From: Polyangium mundeleinium
GTDB lineage: Bacteria > Myxococcota_A > Polyangia > Polyangiales > Polyangiaceae
DNA: 64,000 nt
Reading direction: 5' to 3'
Assembly: GCF_028369105.1 (NCBI RefSeq)
Contig: NZ_JAQNDO010000001.1
Location: 2,907,711 to 2,971,710, forward strand
Shown: positions 42,714 to 52,300 of the stretch, in pieces
Position numbering within the stretch: the first letter of the stretch is position 1
Layout: the number at the start of each line of letters is the position of its first letter
Position numbers and translations under genes: made by a program
The notes under the pieces: generated by a model
What the model was told of the DNA's origin: nothing
Seen by the model: the letters and a program-made list of their open reading frames with translations, nothing else
Databases searched by the model: none

Positions 42714-43160
42714 ATGATCCCGTCGAGTCGCGGCGGGCCCAAGGAGGTCTACCGCAACCCGTACATGGTCCTGCGGCACGACGTGACCCGAAAGCTCTTG
42801 ATCGTGACCCGAACGAGCGTCCCGTACCCCAGCATCGAGACGTTGCGGGACACGTTCGTCGAAATGGAGACGGCGATCGGATACGTCTCGCGGCCGCGGA
42901 CGATGTTGCTCATCGACGCGCGCCCGGCGCCTCCGCGAAACGACCCTGATTTCGAGGCGGAGTTCGGGCGATTGCGGAAGCACTTCTTGCGGGAATTCCA
43001 GAAGATCGCGACGCTGGTGCAGACGGCGGTGGGGATCCTGCAGGTGACGCGGCAGGTGCGCGCGGACGAGCGGCCGACGGGGGTGTTCACGGACCCGGGC
43101 GAGGCGCTGGCGTACCTCGGGGTGGTGCTGGAGCCGGAGCGGATCGACGTGCGGGGGTAG
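42714..43160 (+). CDS. STAS/SpoIIAA-like small protein, third gene of oxygenase operon
   Basis: 148 residues from ATG 42714. A GTG at 42708 in the same frame would overlap the previous stop as GTGA, so translational coupling is likely either way. Pattern: MVLRHDVTRKLLIVTRTSVPY, then an amphipathic helix, RTMLLIDARPAPPRNDPDFE, then FQKIATLVQTAVGILQVTRQ and an FTDPGEALAYL end, as in SpoIIAA-like/STAS folds with a central strand and adjacent helix. No catalytic residues recognised. It probably binds a partner protein. Confidence 0.72.
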   Translation: MIPSSRGGPKEVYRNPYMVLRHDVTRKLLIVTRTSVPYPSIETLRDTFVEMETAIGYVSRPRTMLLIDARPAPPRNDPDFEAEFGRLRKHFLREFQKIATLVQTAVGILQVTRQVRADERPTGVFTDPGEALAYLGVVLEPERIDVRG

Positions 43161-43320
43161 GGTGAGGGGGCGGGGGTGGGAGAGTGCGTTCGGTCGGGCT
43201 CTCCAGCTGCGGTCTCCTGGGGGGTTCGGTGCTTCTCGTCGCACCGCGGCGGGTTGACGGAGTTCGAACGCAGCCTGACGTGTCGACGGCCCCCGGGTTT
43301 GCACGAGACGGGCAGCTTCC

Positions 43321-43550
43321 CGGACCTGCTCGGAGGGGGTGGGCTCGGGGGTGCGAGCTGGTCAGACCTGCTCGGAGGAGGGGGCTCGGGGGTGTTCGAG
43401 CAGGTCCGAGAAGCTCGTACGGGGCACAGGACGCTACCTCCGAGCAACGCCGATCTGCTCGGAAGACCTGAGCCCCGCCCCGTCGAGCAGGTCTGACCAG
43501 CTCGGCGTAGGGGGGGCGCGGCTGTTCGAGCAGGTCCGAGAAGCTCACGC
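43321..43550. repeat. repeat mosaic built on CCTGCTCGGA / TCCGAGCAGG blocks
   Basis: About five copies of a CGAGCAGGTC-type core occur in alternating orientation, including one exact 20-bp inverted pair 109 bp apart and one exact 22-bp direct pair 130 bp apart. No coding potential, no transposase. Confidence 0.8.
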
Positions 43551-43793
43551 AGGCACGTTCCTGCCCGTGCACGTTGATCCGATGCTCTGGCTCGTGGCCT
43601 CGGGCGGGGGCGCGACGCTGCTCGGATGTCGTCGCTGGTGGCGGCGGGTGGTGCTGCGGGCATGTCGGAGAAGCCCGGCGGTCCCGGGGGGTGGCAGGCG
43701 GCGCAGGGTCGAGGTGCTACGGGATGGCGGGCGTCGGGTAAACGGCCAGGTGCACATTCCGCCCATCGTGAGACCGGGATGGCATGTGGGAGA

Positions 43794-43809
43794 TGGTACG
43801 CCCATTGCG
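43794..43809 (+). promoter_or_regulatory. candidate sigma-54 promoter of lipoprotein gene
   Basis: TGGTACGCCCATTGCG keeps T1, GG, A5, C6, G7 and TTGC of the consensus. A 12-bp imperfect inverted repeat (CCATTGCGATGC at 43802 and its near-complement at 43833-43845) overlaps the -12 part and the expected start. Leader of ~65 bp to the ATG. Confidence 0.5.
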
Positions 43810-43884
43810 ATGCATCCGCGAGGACGCACCTCGCATCCGCAATGGAGAGGCGTGGTGCATGGACTCCGCCACGAGGAAGGAAAC

Positions 43885-44613
43885 ATGAAAATGCATGATG
43901 GGCCGACCTCTCGAAGGGCATCCGCCACCAGGACGCCGATCCACGCACCGGTCGGGTACGCCGCGTCTCTCGCGGTCGCGTCCCTCGTGGCCATGCTCGG
44001 CGCTTGTGGAGGGGAAGGCGGCGCATCGGAGGCCGAGGATCCAGACACGAGCGAGGATACGGGCCCGTCTGGAGCGCTGCTCGTGAGATGCTTGTCGGGC
44101 GCGCCGGACGCGACGTTGAGCCTCCTCGCCGGTGATACCCTGAAAACCTCGACGAGCGCGGGCCCGTCCTACAACACCGGCCTGGTGGGCGCCATCCTCG
44201 GCTGCAACAGCTATGTCGTCGATGTCTCCGTGCCCTCGACCAGCACGCCGCCGCTCGACTATGACCGGTCCTTTCAATTTCATGCCGAGAAGTCGACGTC
44301 GATCCGTGAAGAGCTGTGCAATCTGGCGGAGATGCAGTTCCGCGTGTACGCGTGGAGCATCCTCGTCGGGGAGTGGGTGTTCGTCGGCGGCGGAGTCAAG
44401 CAAGGCACGTGGTATCCGAACGGTCCCCTCACGAGCCAGGAGTGCAGGTTTTCTCCGAAGCCGGAGGCCTATACCGAGTTTGTCAACCACTTCGATCCGC
44501 CGTTGGCTGGAACGAACCGCTACCGCATTCTGAGCTCGGTGATGCTCCCCGACGGGTTCTTCTCGGAGGTTCGCGTCAGCGTGCAGCGCGAACGCACGAT
44601 AATCCCTGACTGA
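43885..44613 (+). CDS. lipoprotein of unknown function
   Basis: 242 residues; AGGAAGGAAAC precedes the ATG. The N-terminal extension is followed by a hydrophobic segment and lipobox AMLGACGG, then a short acidic linker and a beta-rich domain of ~180 residues with four further cysteines. No family recognised. Its own sigma-54-like promoter and downstream hairpin suggest a single-gene transcript. Confidence 0.8.
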   Translation: MKMHDGPTSRRASATRTPIHAPVGYAASLAVASLVAMLGACGGEGGASEAEDPDTSEDTGPSGALLVRCLSGAPDATLSLLAGDTLKTSTSAGPSYNTGLVGAILGCNSYVVDVSVPSTSTPPLDYDRSFQFHAEKSTSIREELCNLAEMQFRVYAWSILVGEWVFVGGGVKQGTWYPNGPLTSQECRFSPKPEAYTEFVNHFDPPLAGTNRYRILSSVMLPDGFFSEVRVSVQRERTIIPD

Positions 44614-44628
44614 GGAGCGGAAGCTCCT
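44613..44628. terminator. hairpin between convergent genes
   Basis: AGGAGC / GCTCCT stem with a GGAA tetraloop begins at the lipoprotein stop codon and lies before the convergent TPR gene end. No T-run. Confidence 0.4.
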
Positions 44629-44691
44629 AGGGCGTCGCAACAAGGGCGACGAGGGGTTTCACGTGCGCCGTCCTCTCCCGGCACGCGCTCC

Positions 44692-46095
44692 TCATTCGCC
44701 GGCCCCCTCCCCCGACGTCTCCTCCTGCGTCCGCGCGAGCTTCGCCTTGATCTCCTCCGTCTCGGCATTGAGCTTGGCCGTCGCCGCCTCCATCAGCCGC
44801 ACGGCCCACCCGAGCAGCCGCTCGATCTCCCCGACGTCGAGGCCCTCTGCGCCGGCTGCTTTCTCGCGAAGCGCGATATCGGCCAGCTTGCGCACCGTCG
44901 GCAAGAGCACCGGATCGTCGGGGCCGGCGACATGAGGCTCGAGCAGCCGCAAGAGCCACGTCGAAAGCTCCTTCGCGCGTGGGAGGTTCCCCTCCGCGAG
45001 CCGTGCCTCCGCCGCGCGGTCGAGCACCACCTGGAGGCGCAGGCTCTCTTTGCCGAACTCCTTCTCCGCGATCGAAAGCGCCTCTTCGTAGAGCGCCGCC
45101 GCGCGCGCGTGCTCTCCGCGTTTCGTCGCGACCTCCGCGAGATGGACCGTCGCCACCACGCAATGGGTGCTCTCGGGGGGGTAGTGCGCCGCATAGACGT
45201 CGCGCATGCGCTCGAACGTCTTTTCGGCGGCGTCGTAATCGTCCAGCGCGAGGTACGCTTTCCCGAGCTCGTCCAGCACGACGACGAGGGCCAGGTCCTT
45301 CGGCGCGTACACTTTCTCGTACATCTCGAGCGCACCCTCGAGCGGCCTTTCGGCGTGCTCCGGCTTCTCCTCGGCGAGCGCGGCGCGCCCGTAACGCAGG
45401 AGCGCCTCCCCCATTTTTCGCGGGTCGCCGTCGAGCGCGCGGGCCGTGATGTCGACGGCGAGCCGGTAGCTCTTGCGCGCCTCCTCGTGATCGTTCATCG
45501 CGACGAAGATGTCGCCTATCCGGAGCGTGTCCGCATAGACGTCCGCGGCGTGCGTGGTGAGGTGCTCGCCTCGGATCTGGAACGCCGCGAGCGCGGCGTC
45601 CGAGGCGCTGCCGAGCTCGCCGCGCTCGAGCTCGATGTCGGCGAGGAGCGCGAGGGACGAGGCCACCTCGAGGTGCTCTTCCCCGAGGATCTTGCGCTTG
45701 ATTTCGAGGGCCTTCGTCGCGGCGCGGCGGGCCTTGTCGAGCTCGCCGGCATGGCTGAGCAGCCGGGCGAGGTCGGAGAGCGCCTGGAGGGGCTTTTCGA
45801 GCGCGGCAGGGTCTTCGGCGCTACGAAGCATGCGGGCGTCGAGGAGGCGCTCGAGCAGGCCCAGGGCGGGGGCCCATTGTGCGAGCTTGGAATAATGCGT
45901 GAGCGCCGTGGTGGCGGCGGCGAGGGTGTCGGGGTGAAACGCGCCGAGGTGCTGGTCGCGAATCTCGAAGAGCCGTTCCGCGAGCGGAGCGGCGAGCTCG
46001 GGCCGGTCTTCGGCAATGGCTGCGCGGAGCTGCACGTCGAGCTGCCAGGCTTCGAGCTCGGTCGCCTCGTCGCGGGGTGTGTCGCAGTCGGCCAT
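44692..46095 (-). CDS. tetratricopeptide repeat protein
   Basis: 467 residues starting MADCDTPRDEATEL. At least seven helical TPR/kinesin-light-chain-like units can be followed (ALSDLARLLSHAGELDKARR; SLALLADIELERGELGSASD; VVLDELGKAYLALDDYDAAE; TVHLAEVATKRGEHARAAAL). There is no signal peptide or catalytic domain. The protein probably serves as a binding scaffold in the cytoplasm. Extending the frame upstream of 46095 would add Pro/Arg-rich residues from the intergenic region, so the shorter start is preferred. Confidence 0.87.
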   Translation of the reverse strand: MADCDTPRDEATELEAWQLDVQLRAAIAEDRPELAAPLAERLFEIRDQHLGAFHPDTLAAATTALTHYSKLAQWAPALGLLERLLDARMLRSAEDPAALEKPLQALSDLARLLSHAGELDKARRAATKALEIKRKILGEEHLEVASSLALLADIELERGELGSASDAALAAFQIRGEHLTTHAADVYADTLRIGDIFVAMNDHEEARKSYRLAVDITARALDGDPRKMGEALLRYGRAALAEEKPEHAERPLEGALEMYEKVYAPKDLALVVVLDELGKAYLALDDYDAAEKTFERMRDVYAAHYPPESTHCVVATVHLAEVATKRGEHARAAALYEEALSIAEKEFGKESLRLQVVLDRAAEARLAEGNLPRAKELSTWLLRLLEPHVAGPDDPVLLPTVRKLADIALREKAAGAEGLDVGEIERLLGWAVRLMEAATAKLNAETEEIKAKLARTQEETSGEGAGE

Positions 46096-46185
46096 GGCGA
46101 GGGAGGATACCGGTCGGGTCGGCCGGGGAAGAAGTGAAAAGTGTACCTGCCACGCGCCTGAGGGTGCGTGAGACAACCACCACCC

Positions 46186-46233
46186 CGCACCCCCAGCCTT
46201 GGCAAACCTCGCACCCCCAGCCTTGGCAAACCC
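46186..46233. repeat. two-copy 24-bp direct repeat
   Basis: CGCACCCCCAGCCTTGGCAA (with four more bases) occurs twice in tandem, at 46186 and 46210, between the divergent TPR and nuclease genes. It could be a paired regulator site or chance slippage; no promoter was identified. Confidence 0.6.
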
Positions 46234-46284
46234 CCACCCCCATCCCCCGTTTCACCCGCCCGACGCCTCCCCCGGGGAAACCTC

Positions 46285-49200
46285 TTGCCGCGCGATCCCC
46301 CCCCTGCCAAAAAGGCGCGCCTGTTTCTCGCGCCCACCGATCGCCACGTCGAGCTCGCTCTTGCTGCGCCGGGCCAAGCTGCTCGTGGCGCCAGGACCTT
46401 GCGCGCCTTCGTGCAGGGCGCCCTTGCCATGGTCGAGCCGGATTGTGGCCTCGCTTCGAGCGCCGTCACCCGCCTCGTCTCCCGCGTCGCCCTCGAAGCC
46501 GGCCCCGTTGCCGGCGTCGATCTCCCCGACGCACCCGCCGAGCGCGTCGCGTTTGCCGACGTCGTCGACCTTGCGCTGGGCCGCCTCCGGCGCGCGGGCG
46601 TTCGGCCGGACCACCTTTTCCAGGCCGAGGGCCCCCAGGCCGCGCTCCTCGCCGAGGTCATGCGCCGGGCCGACGAAATCCTCGCGAACAAAAGCCTCGT
46701 CGACCCGCGCAGCGCCGGGTTCGTCCTGTCCCGCGCCCTCCGACGGGGCCCTTGTGACGCCCTCCTCCAGGAAATGTCGGCCCACGACGTCACCGTCTCC
46801 GGCCTCGTCTCCTTCGAGGCCGACGACCTCTCCTGGCTGGAGGCCTTGCACGCCCGCGCACGCGAGGCCGGCGGCCGTGGCCTCGTCGTCGAGATGCCGC
46901 TTTTCTCGGGCGAATCCCTGTTCGAACCGACCGACCTCGACGAAGAGGCCGTCGGCTCTGTCGCCACCGTCCTCGAAAAACGCTGGTCCGAGCTCGCGTT
47001 TGGCCCCTCCCTCGATTGGAGCCCCCTCCGCGACGGCGCCGCCTCCCTCGTATTGCGCGCCGCGGGCCCCGAGGGCGAAGCGCGCGCCGTCGCGGCCGAG
47101 GTCCTCAGCGCGCTCGGCAGCGGCGTCCCGCCCGAATCCATTGCGATCGTCGTCCCCGCGCTCGACGACGGCACCCTCGATCCGCTCCGCGCCGCCCTCT
47201 CCGACGCGCGCATTCCTTTTCACGAGCCGCGGGGCCCCTCGGCCGACGCTTCGCCCGAGGGCCGCGCCGCGCTCGGCCTCTTTGCGCTCGCGTCCGGGCC
47301 CGTCACCCGGGAACGGGTCATCGATATCCTCCGCGCGCCCGGGCTTCATTCCGGTATCTGGGTCTCCGAGCGCGCCGAGCGCGACGCCGAGGCGAAGGCC
47401 GCATTGCTCGCGCACAGGTTGCGCGACGTTCCGGTCGAGGTCGATCGGACTGGCACGCTGCTCGTCGAGAATCTCCGCGCGGTCATCGAAGCCGCGGGCG
47501 ATACGGACGAGGCCTGGATGCCGGATGCGCTCACGCGCATGCTGGAGAGCATCGTCCTTCTCGCGGGCGGAAAGACCCGGGCCGAGATTGCGGCGAGGTT
47601 TGGCGCGCTTTGCGACAAGCTCGATCTCGGCCGGCCCTCGATGGGCGAGCTCGGCGCGGCGCTCCGGGTCGAGGCGCTCCGCGGCCGATCCCTCGCGCTC
47701 CGGGCCATTGGCGAGGGCCAAGCCGCGGTGCGCGCCATTCGTGACGCGACACGCGCCGTCGTCGAAGCGGCGGCCATGCTCGGCCTCGAAGATACGCCGT
47801 CCCGCGTCGAAGAGCTTTATGCCGAGGTGCGTCGGGCGAGCGCGACGCAGGGTCGATCCGACGGCGGCGGCAGCCGGGCCAGCGCCGTTCGGATTGCGCG
47901 GCCTTCCGAGCTTTGTGGGATCCAGTACGACGTCCTCCTCGTGACCGGGCTCGGGCCGGGTGGCTATGGGCCGGAGTCGGACGGCGGGCTCATCGACGAG
48001 CGCCTCTGGTCCACGCTGCCGGCCTCGGCCCGGCCGCCGACGGCGCGCGAGCGGGATCGCATACGCCGCGCCGAACTCGCCTGGGCCATGGGCGGGGCGC
48101 GGCGTGTCGTGCTCTCGTACAGCACCACCGACGACGAGGCGGCCCCGCACCCGACCGTCACGCGCGCGCTTCGATCGAAGATCACCGAGCGCGTCGAGCC
48201 CTCGTCGCGTGTGTCGCGGGCGGCCTCGCGGATCGATCCACGCGGCGCCGAGCTCGTCGCGCTCTCGGCGGGCTCGCTCCCGGCGCCGCTCATCGCGGAT
48301 CGTGTCTCCATCGAGCGGGCGCGTCTTGCGTACTTTCTGGATCCGCGTGCGGACGCGGGGCCCTTCACGGGCCGGATCGACACGGCCGATCCCGAGCTCG
48401 CCGCGCACCTCCGCGCGTGCGTGGGCGGGGACGCGCCTGGGCGGCCGATCGCGGTCACGCACATCGAGAAGGCCGCGGGCTGCGCGTTCGCAGGGTTTGC
48501 CCGGCGCGTGTGGCGCACGCGTCGCCAGGAGGACGCGCTCGAAGCGGCCGATCCACGCGAGCGCGGCACGCAGGTCCACGCGGCCACGGCGGCGGCGTTC
48601 GAGGCGGCGTGGGAGGCGGGTGGGCGGGCGAACCGCAGGAAGGCGCTCGAAGCGGCGCGCGACGCGGCGATGCGCGCGGTCGGCGCGGACAAGGAGGCGG
48701 CGCCGCTCCGGCGTGAGCTCTTGATCGCGGCCGTCGACGTCGCGCTTGGCTTCGTCGCGCATGGCCTCGACGAGCAAGGGTATTCCTTCGCGCTTGCTGA
48801 ACAACCGTTCGGCCCCTCGGTCGCGGCGCCCTGGGACGCGCTCCCGATCGCGCCGATGCCGGGGGAAGGGGAGGGGGACCAGGCGCCGGGGGCGTCGGTC
48901 TTCGTCGAGGGCAAGATCGATCGCGTGGATCGGGGCGACGGCGGCAAGAGCGCGGCGCGCGTGGTCGACTACAAGACGGGGCAGATCCCGAGCAAGAGCG
49001 AACAGGGAACGCTGCACCTGCAACTACCGCTGTATGCCGCGGCCGTGGCGCGGGCGACGGGCGCCGACGAGGTGCAGGCGTTTTATCTCGGCGCAGACAA
49101 ACGTGGCGAGATCAAGGCCTCACCGTCGAAGGAGCCGGACCGACGCGCCATCGCGGACAAGCGCATCGACGCCGAGCGTACGGCCCGCAAGGTGGTGCTT

Positions 49201-49329
49201 TCGCTCTGGGACGGACGGATCGAGCCGCGGCCCGTGAAGGGAGATCTCTGCGATCGGTGTGACGCGCGGGACGTCTGCCGCAGGCCGGCCGTGGTGCCGG
49301 GCGAGGCGGACGAGGAGGGCGGCGGATGA
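46285..49329 (+). CDS. addB: AddB-like PD-(D/E)XK nuclease subunit
   Basis: About 1014 residues. The start is uncertain: TTG 46285 is preferred because codons from GTG 46168 read through a direct repeat as Pro-rich sequence, while family-like sequence begins at RLFLAPTDRHVEL. The long N-terminal part resembles a helicase-like scaffold, but I see no Walker A motif. The C-terminal nuclease carries VEGKIDRVDR and VVDYKTGQIP (catalytic Asp/Lys; bases ~48900-48990). Cys in EKAAGCAFAGF and the cluster CDRCDARDVC match the four-Cys iron-sulfur staple of AddB nucleases. It pairs with the overlapping helicase-nuclease gene downstream for double-strand-break end resection. Confidence 0.83.
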   Translation: MPRDPPPAKKARLFLAPTDRHVELALAAPGQAARGARTLRAFVQGALAMVEPDCGLASSAVTRLVSRVALEAGPVAGVDLPDAPAERVAFADVVDLALGRLRRAGVRPDHLFQAEGPQAALLAEVMRRADEILANKSLVDPRSAGFVLSRALRRGPCDALLQEMSAHDVTVSGLVSFEADDLSWLEALHARAREAGGRGLVVEMPLFSGESLFEPTDLDEEAVGSVATVLEKRWSELAFGPSLDWSPLRDGAASLVLRAAGPEGEARAVAAEVLSALGSGVPPESIAIVVPALDDGTLDPLRAALSDARIPFHEPRGPSADASPEGRAALGLFALASGPVTRERVIDILRAPGLHSGIWVSERAERDAEAKAALLAHRLRDVPVEVDRTGTLLVENLRAVIEAAGDTDEAWMPDALTRMLESIVLLAGGKTRAEIAARFGALCDKLDLGRPSMGELGAALRVEALRGRSLALRAIGEGQAAVRAIRDATRAVVEAAAMLGLEDTPSRVEELYAEVRRASATQGRSDGGGSRASAVRIARPSELCGIQYDVLLVTGLGPGGYGPESDGGLIDERLWSTLPASARPPTARERDRIRRAELAWAMGGARRVVLSYSTTDDEAAPHPTVTRALRSKITERVEPSSRVSRAASRIDPRGAELVALSAGSLPAPLIADRVSIERARLAYFLDPRADAGPFTGRIDTADPELAAHLRACVGGDAPGRPIAVTHIEKAAGCAFAGFARRVWRTRRQEDALEAADPRERGTQVHAATAAAFEAAWEAGGRANRRKALEAARDAAMRAVGADKEAAPLRRELLIAAVDVALGFVAHGLDEQGYSFALAEQPFGPSVAAPWDALPIAPMPGEGEGDQAPGASVFVEGKIDRVDRGDGGKSAARVVDYKTGQIPSKSEQGTLHLQLPLYAAAVARATGADEVQAFYLGADKRGEIKASPSKEPDRRAIADKRIDAERTARKVVLSLWDGRIEPRPVKGDLCDRCDARDVCRRPAVVPGEADEEGGG

Positions 49330-52300
49330 GCCTCACGCTTCCGTCCGAAGACGCGCTCCTCTACGCCTTCCGCCGCAACATCGTCGTCGCCGCGAGCGCG
49401 GGCACCGGCAAGACGTACCGGCTCACGGCGCTCTACGTGCTCCTCACGCTCGGGCTCACCTCGATGGGCCGGGCCGAAGGTGACAAGCCTGCCGAACCGA
49501 TCCCGCCCGAGCGGATTGTTGCGACGACCTTTTCGCGCGCCGCAGCGCAGGAGATCGCGACCCGCGTGCAAGCGGCGCTCTCCGACATCGCGGCGTGGGA
49601 CGAGCAAGGACCCGAGCCCAAGCTCGCCGGCCTCATCGCGGCGCGCCGATCGATCCTCGCCGACCCCCCTTCCATCGCCGAGATCAAGCGCCGCGCGGCG
49701 GACGCGCTCGGACGATCCGCGGGCGCGCGCATCGACACGTTGCATGGCCTCGCGCAGCAGATCGTCCGGACGCATGCGCTCGCGCTCGGCGTGGATCCGC
49801 AGGCGCGCGTGGTCGAGGAGGACGAGGCGCAGGCGCTCGCGGATCTCGCGGTGGACGAAGCGCTCTCGGCCGCGCTCTCGGCCGGCGGCGACCGAGCCGA
49901 AGCGGCGCGCGCGCTCGTCGCCGCCGCGAACGGCGTGTGGGGCGCGCGCAAGCAGGTCGCGAGCCTCTGCGACCGCCTCGACGAAGAAGGCCTCTTGCCC
50001 TCGGAGCTCCTGCTCGCCGAACACGAAGGCGGCGCGCGCTCCCTCCGCGCCTCGCTCGACTCCATCGTCGCCACGTGTGTCGCGGGCGGACAACGCACCA
50101 AGGACGCCGCGATGGTCCTCGCGCGCGTCCTCGCGCAGACGAGCCCCGGCGAGCTCTTCCCGGCCGTGGCCGAAGAGCCGCTCCGCGAGCTCTTCGCCGT
50201 CGCCATGCGCGGCAAGACGAGCGACGCCGACAAGGAGTTCGCCGCCTTCCGCGAGGAGCTGCCCGGCGACAGCAACGCCGACCGCGCCGCGGGCCTGCTC
50301 GCCCTCCTCCGCGAGGCCCCCGCGCTCTCCGTGCGCGAGCGCGGCATCGTCGCCCTGCTCGAAGACGCGCGCACCCGCCTCGGCGCGCTCCGCCGCAAGG
50401 AAGGCCTCCTGAGCTTCGGCGACATGCTCCGCATGGCCCGCGACGGCCTCCGTGATCGCCCCGAGATCGCCGCGCAGGTCCGCGCTTCCATCGACGCGCT
50501 CCTCGTCGACGAGTTCCAGGACACGAGCCGCGCGCAACGCGACATCGTCTACCTCCTCCGCGAGCGCGAGGACAGCGACCGCCCGCAGGGACGCGCGCCC
50601 ATCGCGGAAAACCTCGTCGGACACGGCCTCTTCCTCGTCGGCGACCGCAAGCAATCCATCTACGGCTTCCGCGGCGCCGACGTCGCCGTCTTCTCGCGCA
50701 TCACGGGCGAGCTCTGCGGCCCCTTCGCCCGCGAAGCCCTCGCCCTCGCGCCCGAGATCTGCGCCGCCGAGGACAGCGCCGACCTCGTCGCGCTCCGCGA
50801 GAGCCGACGCAGCGGCGGAAAAATCCTCGACTTCGTCAACGCGTTTTCCGCCCACGATTTCCACGCACCAGGCGACGCGCATCCGCGTGACTTCGAGGTC
50901 GTCTACGGCCCCGCCGATCGCCTCGTCCCCGTCGCGGAAGCCGCAGGCACGGGCGAGGTCGTGCTCGTCGACGACGACGGCGCCTCCCCGCCCGACGCCG
51001 AGCCCGTCGTCCGCGGCGCCACGCGCTCCATGCGCGAAGCGTTCGTCGCCGCGGCCTTCACCGCGCGGTACGTCCGCAGCGGCGAGGGCTCCTTCCGCGA
51101 CATCGCAATCCTCGCGCGTCGTCGCAAGACACTCCCGCTCCTCGAGCTCGCGCTCGCCCGCATCGACATCCCGCACATCGTCGCGGGCCGCGCCCTCTTC
51201 GACACCGCCGAGGTCCGCGACGTCGCCGCGGTCCTTCGCCTCCTCGTCGATCGACGCGACCGCCTCGCGCTCGCCACGGTCCTGCGCGGCCCTGCGGTCG
51301 GTTTGTCCGACGCCGCGCTCGCGTGGCTGGGCACGCCGAAAACCGGTTTGTCGTTGCCCCTCGAACGATCGGACGCCATGCGCCTGCTCCCGAGCTTGCC
51401 CGCGTGGGAAAAGCTCGGGCCCGCAGATCGCACGCGCCTCGAAGACTTCGTCCGCCGCTTCGTCGAGCTGCGCCGCGCGGCCTTGCGCTTGCACCCGGGC
51501 GAGGCGATCCGCGCGTCCGTCGCGGCCTTCGACCTCGACCGTGTCTTCGCCTCCATGCCTCGCCCCGAGATGCGCATCGGCCACGTCGATCGCCTCCTCG
51601 GCGTGGCGCGGCGCCGCGGCGGCTCGCTCCCCGGCTTCGTCCGCTGGCTCGATCGCCGCATGCGGGACGACTCCGACGAGCGTGACGACACCACGTTCGC
51701 CGAGGAGGAAGACGCCGTCCGCCTCATGACGATCCACGCGAGCAAGGGCCTCGACTTCCCCGTCGTGATCGTCCTCGACCTCGACGCGGGCGTCGCGCCG
51801 CGGCCCTCGGGCATCCAGATCGCCTCCCTCGGCGGCCCCAAGCCCACGCTCATCCTGCGGCACCACGCCTCGCGTCCGGATCCGCTCTCCGACGTGATGC
51901 TCTCGCGGCTCGAACGAGGCGAGCGGCCCGTGCTCGACGCGCTCCGCACGGAGGCCCAAGCGAAAGCGGACGAGCTTGCACGCGCGCGTGAGCTCGCCGA
52001 GCGGCAGCGGCTCACCTACGTCGCGATGACGCGTCCGAAGCGCGCGCTCGTCCTCATCGGCGTGCCCGATCCGCCCGAAGGATCCCGCAAGCGCGCGAAG
52101 GGTGGCTCCGCGTTCGAGTCCCTGAAAGACGGCCTCACGAAGGCCACGATCAAGGACGCGATCACCCGCCGCGAGCAGGCCTCGGCCCTCCTCGCCGATC
52201 CGCATGCGCAGCCCCGCGAGGCGCGCCATGGAGCCGTCTCCCCGACGGGCCCTGCGCCGCCCTGGCCCGAGCGCCCGCCGACCCGCACGATCTCCATCGC

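Larger units (their letters stand above)
43161..43884. other. gene-free region with mosaic of inverted and direct repeats
   Basis: No frame here has a ribosome site or family features. At 43321-43550 short blocks recur in both orientations. GAGCTGGTCAGACCTGCTCG (43355-43374) has its exact complement at 43484-43503. TTCGAGCAGGTCCGAGAAGC occurs at 43395 and 43525, each followed by TC. GACCTGCTCGGAGG occurs at 43323 and 43366. The rest, up to the lipoprotein gene, holds its candidate promoter. Confidence 0.75.

Noticed and set aside
46168-46284. Coding N-terminus of the AddB-like protein
   Set aside because: The Pro-rich reading comes from a 24-bp direct repeat and has no counterpart expected in the family; kept only as an alternative start.
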